Origin: Impatiens glandulifera
Lineage: Eukaryota; Streptophyta; Magnoliopsida; Ericales; Balsaminaceae
NCBI RefSeq assembly: GCF_907164915.1
Contig: NC_061870.1
Span: 25,271,348-25,335,347, forward strand
Direction: 5' to 3'
DNA: 64,000 nt
This document shows positions 34,176 through 48,632 of the stretch, in pieces (within the stretch, counting starts at the first letter, position 1; each line of letters begins with the position of its first letter). The position numbers were made by a program, and so were the translations under genes. The notes under the pieces were generated by a model. That model saw only the letters and a program-made list of their open reading frames with translations. It was not told where the DNA came from and made no database searches.

Positions 34176-37100
34176 AATTCTTTGTACCTAATCGCATTCT
34201 TACCCTCGATAAGCTTAGCTAGCTCATATGTCTGGTTCTTATACAAAGACTCCATCTCCTCAACCATTACACTCATCCATTTATCTTTCACCTGACTTGT
34301 AATAACTTCCTAAAAATCACCAAATCATCAAATACAATAAGGAGTGCGAACGAGACCGTGTCTTCATAACCAAATCTATTAAGAGGCTTCACAATAGTGC
34401 GCCTTTGCCTATCTCTAATTAGACTTTAATCTTGCAAACCATTTGTATCGCGACATTCAGAAGCTGAATTTGAACTTTCACCCCTATCAGATATCACTAA
34501 AGGTTGTTGTAAATCCATCTCAACCCTATTAGATGCAATCAAGGGTTTTCTGAATCCATATGTAATGTATCTAAAACAGAGCAATTTTTCACAATGTTGT
34601 CTTACTATATTGCAACATAGATTACTCATCAAATACCGCATATCTGCGGAATACAGTTTTCTTTGTAGTTGGATCCTAAAACTTGTATCAATTAACACAT
34701 TTCGTGTAATCTATAAAGATGCATTTATTGAACTTTGGATCAAGTTTTGATCTTTCATCACCCGATACAAACATAAAAGTTGGACAACCAAAAATCTTTA
34801 AATTATTAAAATCAACTGAATTATCTATCCACACTTATTTAACAACTTTATACCATAAAGATGTCTGTGGTGATCTATTAATGAGGTAACCCTCTATATT
34901 CCCTTCATATTCACAGTATCTACCTATAAACCTTTAGGAAGCCACGTATTCAATCTCAAGCACCATGCCTTCTTAGTAATGAATCATTTCATCCTTTCCG
35001 CTACACCATTTTGTTGTGGTATCTTACGTACTATGAAGTACCTCTAAATATCATGCTCCCTGCAAAATTTCTTAAACTATGTGTTTGTGTACTCTATACC
35101 ATTATCATACCTCAAATACTTGAATTTTTTTACTTGTTTGGTTCTCTACCTCCTCTTTTCATAGCTTGAATTTAACAAAGACTTCAGATTTATGTTTTAA
35201 GAAATAAATCCAGATCTTTCTAGAATAATCATTAATGAAATTAATTAATGAAATTAATGTAAGTATAAAGCTCCACCCAATGGCGATTCTCTTGTAGTAC
35301 CCCATACGTCGAAATGCACAAAATTAAGAATTCCTTATGTATCGTGTTCACTAGCTACAAAGCTAACTTTAGTTTGTTTTACAAGAACACAAAATTTGAA
35401 GAAGTCTAGCTTACAACTCTTTACACTTTTCAATAGATCTCTTTTATGTAATTCAAACATTCTATGCTCGCTCATATGCCCAAGACGCATATGTCATAGT
35501 TTTGTGCTATCATCATCTGACTCAACATAATGAACTCCACATACAATTGTACTCCCAACAATGTGTATATATATATATATTCTATTTGGTTCTCTTTTCT
35601 TTCATAACAATCAATGCACCTTCACGGATCGTAATGGTGTCCCGATCCTCATCCGTTTTATGAGAATACCAATTTTCATGTAAAGTACCTGAAAAGATCA
35701 GATTCTTCTTCACTTGAGGTATATGCCTAACATTACAAAGAGTTCTAACAATACCATAATACATCTTAATTTTAAATTCACCCATGTCAATAATACTACA
35801 ACATCTATTGTCACCTAAGTGAACAACAAAACTACCTGACTTGTATGAACTAAACCACTCTTTATTAAGCGTGATGTGATGAGAACATCCTAAATCAAGG
35901 ATTCATGCATCCTTGAATTGACTATTCGTAAATAAAAATACATTACCATCATTCTGCTCTGAGTCTTCTTTTTGAACAATGTTCACCGACTTGGAAGATT
36001 CAACATCAATAATCGTCATTGGACAATTTTTCTTTATATGTTTCGACTCTCTACAATTATAGCAACAAAAAACGTTATTTTCTTGCCTTTTTTCCACGAC
36101 CTTGATTTCTCGTAACATTTAAACTGTCAAATTGAAAATTTCCCCCTACATTCTACTTCTGTTAGTTTTGAGCCAACAATGCTGTAGTAATTTATTTAAC
36201 TTAAATAGTTTTTTTTCCATATGTTAGAGTAGTCATCAAGTGCTCATATGAAGATGATAATGAACAAAAAACATTAATTGCTCTATCTTTATCATCAATA
36301 TTCACATCAAGCTGCACTAGATTCATGATTATCTGATTAAAGATATTCAATGCTGAGCCAAATCTGAACCATTATGCATCTTCAACCCATATAATCTCTA
36401 CTTCAGATACAACTTGATCATCAACGATTTGGACATAAACCGATCTTATAACTTTTTCAATATCTCAACTAGAGATTTCAGATTCATCACATGGTACATA
36501 ATTTCATCTTCCAAACAAAGTTGTATGGTCCCCGATGTCCGTTGTTACAACTCTTCCAATCATCGTCCTCCATTCCTGATGATTTTTTTAGCACGCAAGA
36601 CTTTCAATATTCCTTGTTGCGCCAACAGATCTTTAACTCTCGTTTTCCACAAATCAAAATTACCCGTTCCATTGAACTTTCCAACTTCAAATCTGGTACG
36701 AGAAGACATCTCAACAAACTCCAATACAAATCAAACAAGCTCAAAACCAAAGTTAAACAATGCCTCAAAAACTTGCTAAAATATGGAATCAATTAAGCCT
36801 TTTGCTTAATTACAAACAAATAGGACATAAATCAAAGACGCCCTAAGCTTTCTGAGTTGTTTTTCCTTCTGTGTAAGTTTTTGCTATTATCTCCTCTCTT
36901 TCCTTTTTTTTTTTTATTTTGCTGATCTATTTCCAATATTATAGCAAAAATCAAAAACCCTATTTTTTAGCTTTTTACCAACTATTAAAAAGGAGGCCTA
37001 CCTCTGGTTACCGTTACTGATGAAATATGTCTTTTTTTTGAAGCTTCGACTAATTAAGTAAGTTTCACCCTATCTTCTCCACCATCGTTACCGATTTGAT

Positions 37101-37452
37101 CTGAGAATCAGAACCCGAACGTAGAACACAACCTCTTTCTCTCTAATTAGTTTAGGTTAGAACTCAACGATGCTCTGATACTAATGGTTGATTCGAGTAA
37201 CCACGTAAATTAATAACAATAGAGAAATCAAGAGAAATAACATAAGATATAACGAGGTTCACCAAACTGACTACGTCTTCGGGAGTGTCGTCAAATATTA
37301 TTATTTCACTCTTAGGGTTAAACCCTGCATTCCATGGTATTTATAGAGTAGTATAATTAGGTCACAATGACTAAACTATTCTAGGTTCACCATTAACTCT
37401 AAACTTAATTAACATGTGTATATATAAGCCATGTCCACACCAAATTCTAATA
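34176..37452 (-). mobile_element. Decayed Tnt1-like Ty1/copia element, 3' truncated
   Basis: Minus-strand relic. A likely 5' LTR is at 37184-37452, with TATA-like CTATAAATACC inside and a mutated initiator-Met primer site (TTAGTATCAGAGC, about 37170-37182) next to it. After an untranslated leader, gag starts at ATG 36709 (MSSRTRFEVGKFNG, GNFDLWK, DLLAQQGILKVL). A CCHC knuckle CYNCRESKHIKKNCP lies at about 36020-36066. Protease/pre-integrase remnants lie at about 35580-35890. At about 34180-34330 a reverse-transcriptase opening (VEEMESLYKNQTYEL) is still readable. Several frameshifts and stops interrupt every domain. RT core and RNase H are missing. Confidence 0.8.
37184..37452 (-). repeat. 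Probable 5' LTR of the Tnt1-like relic
   Basis: On the minus strand it starts near TTAGAATTTGGTGTGG, contains TGTATATATAAGCC and CTATAAATACC promoter-like strings, and ends CGAATCAACCA next to the primer site. There is no second LTR in the window for comparison, so the outer boundary is approximate. Confidence 0.55.
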
Positions 37453-38713
37453 ACTTGCCATCGGATTGTAGATTGAAGGATGTTCTTGGGATCTAGTATT
37501 TCTTGCTAGTGTTATAGATATTGATTAGTTCTTTTTAATTTTCAGACAAATTGTTAGGCTGAGAAGTGAGAAGCATTTGTCATCGAGCTGTACAACTGCA
37601 ATGTTGTCTACAATGGTCTATTTAATTTCTACCCATTTTTGAAGTACAAAATTGCTATCTATTGAGTTTGTTATCACTCCATATCACACACACATATATA
37701 TATATATATATTATTTTTGTTGGATTATTGTATGGAAGTCAATTTGTTTTTCCCAATTTACTATCCACCAAATTTTTAGTGTATATAGTTTCTACTAATT
37801 TGCTTCTATTCTTTAATTCATTAAGTAGTTCAAATGGAAAATGTTTGATATGATTTAATTGATCGAATTTATTATTTTTATTTGCTTCAAATTATTCAAC
37901 TTATTAGTTAAACGTTAAATTATGTTTGATTTTATTTATTCACGGCATCTTATTCAAACGTTATTGTAACACCTTATTACGCAATCATGATTTATACCTT
38001 TTTACACTTTATTGATTTAGCCATTTTTTTTTGTTACATTTATATCACTGACTTCAGATTATTAATTTTTTAAATAAAGTTGAAGTGGTTGAGAGTTGAG
38101 AGAGACAAGTGCAAGTACACATCTTCTTTGAATTTAATGAAGTTGTCTTTTTGGAGTGAAAAAAACATCAGTTATTAATATGTTTTTATGTTATGAATGT
38201 GTTTCAACTTTTCTTTTTCTTTCACATTATATTCTTTTATAATTTCAAAGTAACTAAATTATGTGCATTAAACACATTCATAACATAAATTTCATCATTT
38301 TCAAATTCAATTTCTAGTCATAAACCCGCGAGTTAATAACCCTTAAGTTGATAGAGGTCATACTAATTTTTTTATATTTCTGTTCCTCTATTAACTTCCT
38401 TTAATTGCACTACAAGATTATTGCTAAAATGAATTGTTGTATTTGAAAATTCAAATATAATTAAAAAAAATTATTTTCATTCCACCTATATACAATGAGA
38501 TTCGTAATATGATATTAACCAACATAGAAAATAAATTTACTATATTAGAAAGAAAAATCATTTCCAATTAGGGTAGATTGGTTCTTTACCAAAAAAAAAA
38601 AAAAACTCTATCAATTAATTACCTACTTACATAATAGCATAATTAGGGTGCGGCCTTTATAATAGAGAAATATATATGCAATTTCTTACCGGAATATTTC
38701 ATTTTAATTAGGT

Positions 38714-38806
<93 letters not shown>

Positions 38807-39708
38807 TCTCCTTGCTATCGATATTTTTAATTGGCTAGATTCTATAGATAAATTAATCTTCAAGAATGAGACATTATTTACCATTACAATTTCTATTTGT
38901 TAATAAATATCTCTATTTGTCGAAATGTCTCCTTGCACGATAATGAATGATCATATTAATCCTATTTTTTTTTTCCATATAGTATTCATATCAAGAGGGG
39001 TCGACTTAGCCTATTTTTTTTAAGATGATCCATAAAATATTAAAAAAAATGGGAATCTTTAAGCAAACGAAACAAAACATGAAATCATAAAAATTAAAAT
39101 ATTGAACGACAACAAGAGAGAAAAATAAATATCGTACGTAAAAGACAAAAAAATATTAACGTGTACGAAGATTTTAAAAAAGGGCGATGCCCTTCCCAAC
39201 TGACTACACAGACTCTCCATAACAAATCTTAGAAAATGTCATGAAGAGATTCTATCGATTTCATGTTCTTTTGATGAGAGCTGGTCTTGTTATGCAATTG
39301 TTAGGGTGAGCACACTTTCATTCATTTTGAAAATTTGACTTATTGTTCAACCGGTCTAAAATGACGATTTTACATATTTGAAACAAAATTTATTAAAGCC
39401 ATTGCCGAAGTATAAAACAACTTCTTTTTTATATATATATATTATCTATATCTATACCACAATTACTTTAATTGCAAAACCATTATTTGTTAGTGAAATA
39501 AGTTGCAACATATTTAATCAAAACACAAATATTAAGAAAAAACAAATAATTAAGAAATAAGCGTAACATCCAATACATGAAAATAATTAAAAAACATTAA
39601 TAAAGAGAACATAAACCATGAGATTCAAATCCTCACACACCACGCACATTTATTCAGAACTCGACAATAAAAAGAAAAGTTAATTATTAGAAACTCAACA
39701 AATAATGA
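37453..39708. other. Intergenic DNA with a long AT microsatellite
   Basis: No gene seen. It holds an unbroken (AT)n tract at 38717-38804 and scattered AT-rich low-complexity sequence. The 3' flank of the O-methyltransferase gene lies at its right end. Confidence 0.5.
38717..38804. repeat. (AT)n microsatellite, about 44 repeats
   Basis: The longest perfect dinucleotide tract in the window, 88 bp. Such tracts are prone to length error in assemblies. Confidence 0.97.
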
Positions 39709-40899
<1,191 letters not shown>

Positions 40900-40958
40900 T
40901 TTGCAATCTAGAAGATATAAATATTTGTGCTTGGTTTCGTTCAAAGTTGTTTCTCCTA

Positions 40959-40971
40959 CTATTTATAAGGA
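40959..40971 (-). promoter_or_regulatory. TATA box of the CCoAOMT-like gene
   Basis: On the minus strand the sequence TCCTTATAAATAG lies about 60 bases before the start codon at 40899, a suitable distance for a TATA box with a short leader of about 30 bases. Confidence 0.6.
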
Positions 40972-41379
40972 AGAATAGTAATGGTGGTTGAAGAAGAACA
41001 ATGGTGGTTGAGGAAGAACAATGGTGGGTGGGATGCTCAAGAAAATTTGGTGGATAAATGAAAGAAAATGGTCATTTTTATTTTGACTAATTAAGTGAAG
41101 AAGAGGCAGTTAATTCGTTGGATCCTACCTCTACACACATGACTTGAAGTTGAGAAGTATTAAATGAAGGGGACATCTTCACTTGTGTGTACAGATATAC
41201 TTAATAGGATGGAACTACCCAGAGAGAAAAGGCAGGATAACTTAAATTTTGCAAGGGATAGAATATGAATAAAGTTGATAAAAATATGAGAAATACTAAT
41301 ATGTATGATTGATCATAAGTGTATAATCTATTATAAAATCTATTATAAACGGTAACCTCCAAAAACCCTTTTATTATCG
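40972..41379. other. Upstream region of CCoAOMT-like gene
   Basis: Contains a short imperfect tandem repeat (about 18 bp) built on AACAATGGTGGTTGA at 40978-41025 and otherwise ordinary sequence. No second gene seen. Confidence 0.4.
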
Positions 41380-43935
41380 TGAGAGCTCGAGTTTCAAGAA
41401 TTTCAATCTCGGTTTATGTATTAGGAATCTTTTGAAAATAAAACATTATTTTAAAATCTTTTAAAATAATTCATAACAACGTTTAAAATTAATTAAAAAT
41501 AATTAATTTAGGTTCAAATTTAAATTTAAGTAGTCTAAGGATTTGCAGTAATCTAATTTCAATTTGATTTTTTAGAAATCCATTGTTTAAATTAATTTAA
41601 AAGATTATATATTTAAAAACAGAGTCGCCAATTCGATCATATTTGAAAATCAATAAACTGACATATGTGTACAAACATATTTTAACTAGAATTTTTTTAA
41701 ATTCGTAGTTTGATGATACTCGGGAAAGAGATTTCGCGCTTCATCATCAGTACCCGTTTTAAAAATGGTCTCTACTTATTAATTTGACTTTTGAAAATTG
41801 GTTGTATAACGTTTTATTTTAACTGATTATTCTTCTGGTCCTAGATGTACATATGTTTGTGCGTATTTAAATAATTGTAACAACAATTATTTAAATACTA
41901 GTATTTATTATTGTTGATGACTAGGAAGAAAAATACCTGAAGAACATCAGTTTAAAAGATATTAAAGTTTAAAAATAAATAAAAAACGAGCCTTTATAAA
42001 AATAATTTTTTTTGAAAATATCTCAAAAATATTTTGAGGTCATTTTCTAATTTTTAGGATTTTTATAAAATTGTTTGGAGTTCCAAAATTACAAAAATAA
42101 ATAGGAATTTTAAAAGAGGAACCAAACATGCCTTAGGACTCATGTCCTAGGTCCTGGGTTGATTTTATCGACTAAGGGCTAAAATACCCTCGTATCTAGT
42201 CGGGAATCCCTAGGTCTGGGTTCAGGATTCTCGGTTTGGGTGCGGAAGTCCCTCGGTCGGGGTGCTAAGGATTCTCGGTCGGGGTCATTGACTAGAATTC
42301 TCGGCCAGGTGCCAGAATTCTCGATCGGACGCCTTAGTCTTGGGTGGAAGTTATAGGTCTTGGGTTCGAGAGTTCTTAGTCGGGTGCAAGACTCCTCGGT
42401 CTTAGGTCTGACTTCTCGGTTGGACGCCTCGGTCCTGGGTGGAATTTATCAGTCCTAAGTTAAGGAGTTCTTAGTCGGGTGCGAGACTCCTCGATCCTAG
42501 GTCTAACTTCTCGGTTGGATGTAAGAATCATTAGTTTGATCTCTCGGTCCTAGATGAAGAACATCGGTCGAACCTCTCAGTCCTGGCTGAAAAGCCTCGG
42601 TCCTTAAGAACATCAAAATTGTAGATTTGCAATTTTGATGGAGGTTTGAATCATTTAATCCAAGGGCTTGGGTAGCTTCACAAAGCTCTCAAGAACATTA
42701 AAATCATCATCCCAATGTATCATTCGACATGGGTGATGATCAACTTGTTCAAAATAGTTTATGGTCAAAAATCAAGTTTTTGGTTTTAAAGCTGTTTTGA
42801 AGAAAAATGAGTTTGCCAATAGTTTCCTTATAATTCATATATTTGATTGATACCAAAATATGAATACTGACCGTTCATTTGGACCAATTAAAGAACTAAA
42901 AAATTTCATTTAATTAAACATGATTCAAACAGTTTCCCAACATCATTAAAAATATGTTAGAAAGATTTTTAAACTTTTATTCTTGATGATTAGCCCAAGA
43001 AAAGAAAACCCGTTTTTTTAAACTTTTTTAAATTCAAATTTAGGTTTTTATTTTTAAAACTGATTGATCGGTTCTAACTTTCAAAAAAGCATATAAATGA
43101 TGATATATAAATGATGATATGATCGATTTTCAATCATCAAATTCAAGAACCAGACGTACAAACTTATGAAAACTGAAATCTAAAAATTTCAATTTCAAAT
43201 TAGAAGTATGAATTAAACGATGATTTGAAGTTTACCAAATATTGGAGAACACTTTTTAGATCTTAAGGAAACTTTGGGGATGCCTAGATTCAAGCTGTAA
43301 GGCCTTAAACAAAATTTCAAAAAATTCAGAAACTTGGAGCCTACATGGTGGATTTTTGATTTATTGTGATTCGAGACATAAGAATTGATCTATTGACTTC
43401 GGAATTGCTAAGGGAGGCTATTTATAGCATTCCTAAGTCTGTTGAAAGAGTCAAGTGGATTGAATTAGACAAAATATATTTATGGTATTTTGGTTGTTCT
43501 TTTGACCATTTACCGGAATAAGCACTAATGATGCCTATATATGTAGAGGAAATGATCACCGAAGTATGGTGATCATTTTACCTTTTGAATTAGTCGAAAA
43601 TGTTGACTATATGCGGAGTTTCATCTTTGAGAAATCAAAGATGAGACTTGTTCTTATCCTCCGGTGATTGCGAGGAAGAAGACAACCGTAGGGGCGAAAC
43701 GACGTCATTTCGGGAGAGAACGCGGATGCGGAGCGGTCCGTTAGTGTTTCGTCAGCGTGTCGTTGTGATCCAAGCGTTCCTTCGCGTTTCATATTACGGG
43801 CGTTAGCTGATTCGCTGGCGCGCGTTCCTTCAGCTGCAGCGAGCAACACATACACTTCTAAGGCATTGGATGAAAATTCAGCGCCTATCTAATGGTTGTA
43901 GTTTCGACGGTAGAGATCCTCTAGATTTCGGCTAC
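41380..43935 (-). mobile_element. LTR-like repeat, copy A (probable Ty3/gypsy Tat/Ogre-type LTR)
   Basis: It is homologous, in inverted orientation, to 53100-55640. Read on the minus strand it has a CTATAAATAGCC TATA-like box (about 43418-43429) after a promoter-like GATCACC...GGTGATCATT block, then a long transcribed-like part holding the GGACCGAG minisatellite (42140-42600). Near its end, at 41611-41630, is TGGCGACTCTGTTTTT, similar to the primer-binding site of Tat/Ogre gypsy elements. It has no coding domain, so it would be a solo or truncated LTR plus some leader. Family identity is inferred from that primer-site-like string and the size. Confidence 0.5.
42140..42600. repeat. CTCGGTCC minisatellite inside LTR-like repeat A
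   Basis: Degenerate units of about 25-35 bp built around TTCTCGGTC / CCTCGGTCCTGGGT, with a higher-order repeat of about 117 bp (GTTCTTAGTCGGGTGC...TTCTCGGTTGGA twice). GC content is well above the surroundings. The reverse-complement motif GGACCGAG fills 54240-54850 in copy B, with different unit order. Confidence 0.8.
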
Positions 43936-44531
43936 AACAGATTACATATTTATTTATTTTAAAAAAATTTAAGGATTTATTTGAAGTTGATTTTTCTTTT
44001 AAACTTTTGACTTTAATTTTAATCTTTTTAAAATAAACAAAATATTAAAATAAATATGACAAATATTTTTCATTTTTTTTTATATATTTTAAGTTAAATA
44101 AATAATTTATGGGGATGAAATGAGTATTACATTACATCATAAATTATTTATTTTAATCCCTTAATTTTTCTAAAATTATTTTGAAATAAAATGAGTATAA
44201 TATTTATTTCAAATAATTTTATTTATTTTATTTGACTATTAATTTAATTAATTAAGTTTTAATTATCACAATAATTAATTGTTTAATTAGGTTTTTGACA
44301 TTGAGTTTAATTATTTTTATTTTATTTATTTAAAAATAAATATAAATAATTAATATGTACAATTTTATTAACGTTACTATTTTTTATTTTTTCAAAAAAG
44401 TAAACAATTCTATTTTTTATATATTGTTTCCATTAAAAAAACTAAATTTAAGAAATAAGTTTTTTTAATACTTAATTAATTTGAATACTTAATTAATTAT
44501 AATAATAATATATTATAATTATTTTGAGTAA
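43936..44531. other. AT-rich intergenic DNA
   Basis: No gene and no recognisable element end. Mainly A/T low-complexity sequence. Confidence 0.5.
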
Positions 44532-45224
44532 GGGTGTAAGCGGTTCGGTTTGGTCGGTTTATTGACCGAAATGCACATCTAAACCGTTGAGGTCGGTTTG
44601 CTAAATTTGAAATCGTTAGTTTAGTCGGTTTGAAAATCAGTTTAATCGTTTTAAAAACACAATTATCAAATCTATATTTATAAAAAGTTACTTAAAATTT
44701 GTTACTAGACTATAAAATTTTCATTATTCATCTAATATCATTATAAAAGATAGGTAAAACATTAAAAGTATTTATTATGGATCTAAACTAATAAAAAATA
44801 GAAAAGAGTGATACTTGTTTTTTCTTCATATTTTATAATAAAACAAGTTCTAACATATAAGAAAATATATATATATATGAGATTTTGATAACAGAGGCAG
44901 CTTGAGCTGTTGAGCTTGCAGGTTGCAGCGGGATAAAACTGGACAGTCTGACATTGAATAGTGAAGAGTCTAAATCATCATTTATTTTATTTTTATAATA
45001 TATAATTATATATTAATATATAGAGGAAAATGAATAACGTAATTGTATTATACAAAATCAGAATATTCGTTTGGTTGGTAAACCGACGGATTATAATACC
45101 GTAAACCGACTAACCGAACCTTATAGCTCGGTTTAGTCAAATCAGAACCGTTTTGAACTCGGTTTAGGTGGTTCTGTTTGATATTCAGTTTGATTTGAAC
45201 GGTTTGGTGGGTTTTCTTACGCCC
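44532..45224. mobile_element. hAT-type MITE (693 bp) with 8-bp target duplication
   Basis: The left end is GGGTGTAAG and the right end, inverted, is GGGCGTAAG. Both inner ends carry (A/G)CGGTTYGGTTTGG-type sequence. Flanking octamers TTGAGTAA (44524-44531) and TTGAGTAT (45225-45232) match at 7 of 8 bases, the duplication length of hAT transposons. No transposase is encoded. Confidence 0.7.
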
Positions 45225-45232
45225 TTGAGTAT

Positions 45233-46129
45233 TATTGAAAAAAATATTATTTGCAACATATTTGTAAATTCCGTTTATCTAATATTTATATTAGGTAAGA
45301 CTATTCAACACTTGGATATTGTTAGTAACTCTATGTAATTTTATTTTTCTAACATTTTTTTAAAACATAATTAAGATATATTTTTTTAATATTAAAATAA
45401 TAAAAATAATTTAACTAAATAAATTGTTTTTGTTATATATAAACATAAAAATACAAGTGAATGGTTTAAAATTAGAGAACGACATATTTAGTTTTAGTTT
45501 TTAAGCGGTCCTTTCAAAAGTACTCCCACCAAAAATATTATTATTGATTTACCGGTTAAACCGTTAGAAAAATACTTCCACCAAAAATAAACTGTTTAAT
45601 TGTTAAAAAACCGGTTAACCGGAACTGTCAGAAACGATTAACCAATAAATCGGTTAAATGAAACTGGTAAATTATCGGTTCAGTTAGATTATCTTTGTTT
45701 TTTTAAAATCTTTACTAGTATCATTTAGTTTGGGGGTTATTTTATTAAATTAAAAATTATAAAAATAATTAAATAAATAAATAAATAAAGGGAATGTAGA
45801 GTGCAGCCGTATAGTCGATCCAGGCCTTACATGAAAGCCTCATAGATGGCGGGTTGTGTCTGGGCCTCTATTAGTGTTCCAGTAATTGATCGGAGCTTCA
45901 ATTATGTTGGGCTTCTGATTATCTCGGTCCAATATAAATAAGTTGGGCTGCTTAACAATGTAAAAAAATAAAATAATTAAAAAATTCTTTAACGAGAATT
46001 GACAAGTTAAAATAAAATAATTAGTTATCTTCAATTTTGTTATAATTAAATATTTGTTTCACTGTCATGAAAGTCACGACCCCAATGTTTACCCCAATGT
46101 TTCTTTTGTTGAAAAATAAGAAAAAAAAA
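45233..46129. other. Intergenic DNA with CCGGTT-rich patch
   Basis: A patch at 45545-45695 is rich in ACCGGTTAAACCG-type strings, partly self-complementary, similar in composition to the ends of the neighbouring MITE. It may be another decayed element. No gene seen. Confidence 0.35.
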
Positions 46130-46666
46130 TAATGAATTTGTATTTAGGATGACAATTTGAAACGGATTTGCAGTAACCAATTAGATTGATTCGGATTTTT
46201 TTTCGCTTTGACTGGGATTGCAACAGATGGTGAAAAACCTGAAATATTTGGACCAAGATTGAAGATGAACCGAAAGAATGCAATAATTTTTGTATAATAA
46301 CTGTTTAAAATAATTAATATATATGTATATACTTATTTAATATAATAATAATTGTTTTTCATTAAAAAAATCTCTTTATCTTCTTTATTTAATTAATGCA
46401 ATAACAAGAATTATAAATTATTGATCTTTTTATAATTTATAATTATAATTTTATGAATTATTTATATTTTAAATTTAAACAATTTTTCGGTTTAGTGCAC
46501 CGCGGGAAACATGTCCCCGGTTGGACGAGAATGGTTTATATTTACAATATCTGTCGGAATCGAGGCGGGGTGGGGCGGGACGGGCCGAGACGGAGCGGGG
46601 CTAAGCTAGGCCGGTAGATTTGAGGTGAGTATAATAATGTGATTCTGCGAACCAAACCGCATTATT
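46130..46666. mobile_element. Possible MITE with GATGACAAT ends and GC-rich core
   Basis: AGGATGACAAT at the left (about 46147) and ATTGTCATC at the right (46666-46674) form an inverted pair. The right half holds a strikingly G-rich stretch (GGCGGGGTGGGGCGGGACGGG, about 46563-46582). No target duplication was established. Its right end coincides with the start of the duplicated promoter block. Confidence 0.4.
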
Positions 46667-48632
46667 GTCATCTCTAAGTCCGTGTTAAATAAGACTTACA
46701 TATATAACCTTAGGTTATTTAGAAATAATTTTGAGTTATTTAGAAAATATATTATTTTAATATAAAAATTGAATTATTTAAATAAAATGATCAAATATCT
46801 TTATTCTTTTATATTTTAAGCTGCTAAAAACAAAATTAATATTTTAATTGATAATTTATTTATGTACCAACATGTGTCAATTTGTCCAATAATAAAAATA
46901 TTTTCTTTTGATCAAATTATTTGAATATAAATATCCCTTCCCCAAAAAAGTTAATAGATTTATGATGGTAAATGTTTTTGACCATATTAATAAAATCAAC
47001 AGATGGATTCATATCTAAAATTAGTTATGGACGTTACAATAATAAATTCATATATTTTGTTTTTGGTAAAAAATGAATTATGAAATTATACAATATAACA
47101 TAGATAAGTATATATTTGTATTATAAGGTGACATCTTTGTTGTTAAAAAATAATTATAAATTTATAAAAGATTTGAGTAAATTTTTATAAACTTGTATCT
47201 AAATATTGAAATTATTAATAATTTAAATTTTGTAGGTCGATACATCTACATAATTGATCATTTGAAGGTCTCTCAATATAAAATTGTGAATAATTGGATA
47301 CCTTGCAAGATAATGGGTTTTTTTTAATGTGTTATTGATTTGTAATATGTTATTTTTTATTTTCTTAAAATTTAGGTAATAAATGTCATTTAAATGAGTG
47401 TTGGTTATATTTAGAAAGACCGACTGTATTTAATAATAATAATAATCATCAAATTACTTATAGAAATTCCAAGATAATGGGTTTTTTCAATGTGTTATTG
47501 ATTTGTAATCTGTTATTTTTTATTTTCTTAAAATTTTAGTAATAAATGTCATTGTTGGTTATATTTAGAAAGACAGACTGTATTTAATAATAATAATAAT
47601 AAAATTACTTATAGAAATTCCATTAAAATAGGAAGCAATGGATTCTGATATAATTCCAATTATACAGATCAAATACAGAAATAAGTAATTAATTAGAAAG
47701 TATTCTTCATTACTTTTAAATTAACATTTATTTCATCTTATTTTTATTTTAAAATATGAGTAAATTATTAAGTTCTATATATTTAATTATTTGTCTTTAC
47801 TACTAAAATGGTGGGGACATTTCAAAATGCATTAATTCCGTTGCTCTAGAACTTATTTGATTTAAAAATGAATTTGATTTAAAAATGAATTTGAATTAAC
47901 TCTCATTATTAATAACAATTTACTTATCAATCATATCATCAACACAAATATTTTATTTTTCAATATATATATATATATATATTATTTTTTTATGCAATTA
48001 ACTTGAAATTAACATGAGAGTTATTAATAATGACCCATTAATTATTCAAATAAGCCTAAATCAAACAAGGCCCAAGTGTTATGCTCTAATTAGGAAACTC
48101 ATTTTCATTGACAATGTAATAATTGAAATAGGGGTAAACTATTCTAAATGGTTATCCTATAAGTAGAAAAATGAAATTCATAATAATTAATATACCAAAA
48201 GTATAATTATTTTTTTTAAAACCACATATCATGTCGTTAGGCTTTCCATTGATTGACTACAAACTTGTAATTCAAATTTTTGTCTAAAATTAGTATACTA
48301 ATAACTTAAATAATTTTAATTTATTCCTTTTTTCACTTGTAAATATATATTTGAAAATTGAGGATGCAAAATAATTGTTTTCTATGTACAACAATAAATT
48401 ACAATATTGGAAAATATAAATTAAAACAACAAATAATGATATTATAGAATATAAATTACGAATATATCATGATTAATAAGCTATTTTTTAAAGATTTGAA
48501 TACTTTTGCTTATAATGATACTTGCTTATTATTATTAAAAGTAATTTTATCATATATCAAAAAATGTTAACAATCCAATCTAGTCACATTTATTTTCTAA
48601 TAAAAAAAATATATTAGATGATTACCGGTTAA

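Noticed and set aside
38712..38903. ORF of alternating Tyr-Ile residues
   Set aside because: It is simply the translation of the AT microsatellite.
43607..43855. Minus-strand ORF of 82 codons in LTR-like repeat A
   Set aside because: Not conserved in copy B, no motif, and located in the promoter-like part of the repeat. A chance open frame in GC-richer DNA.
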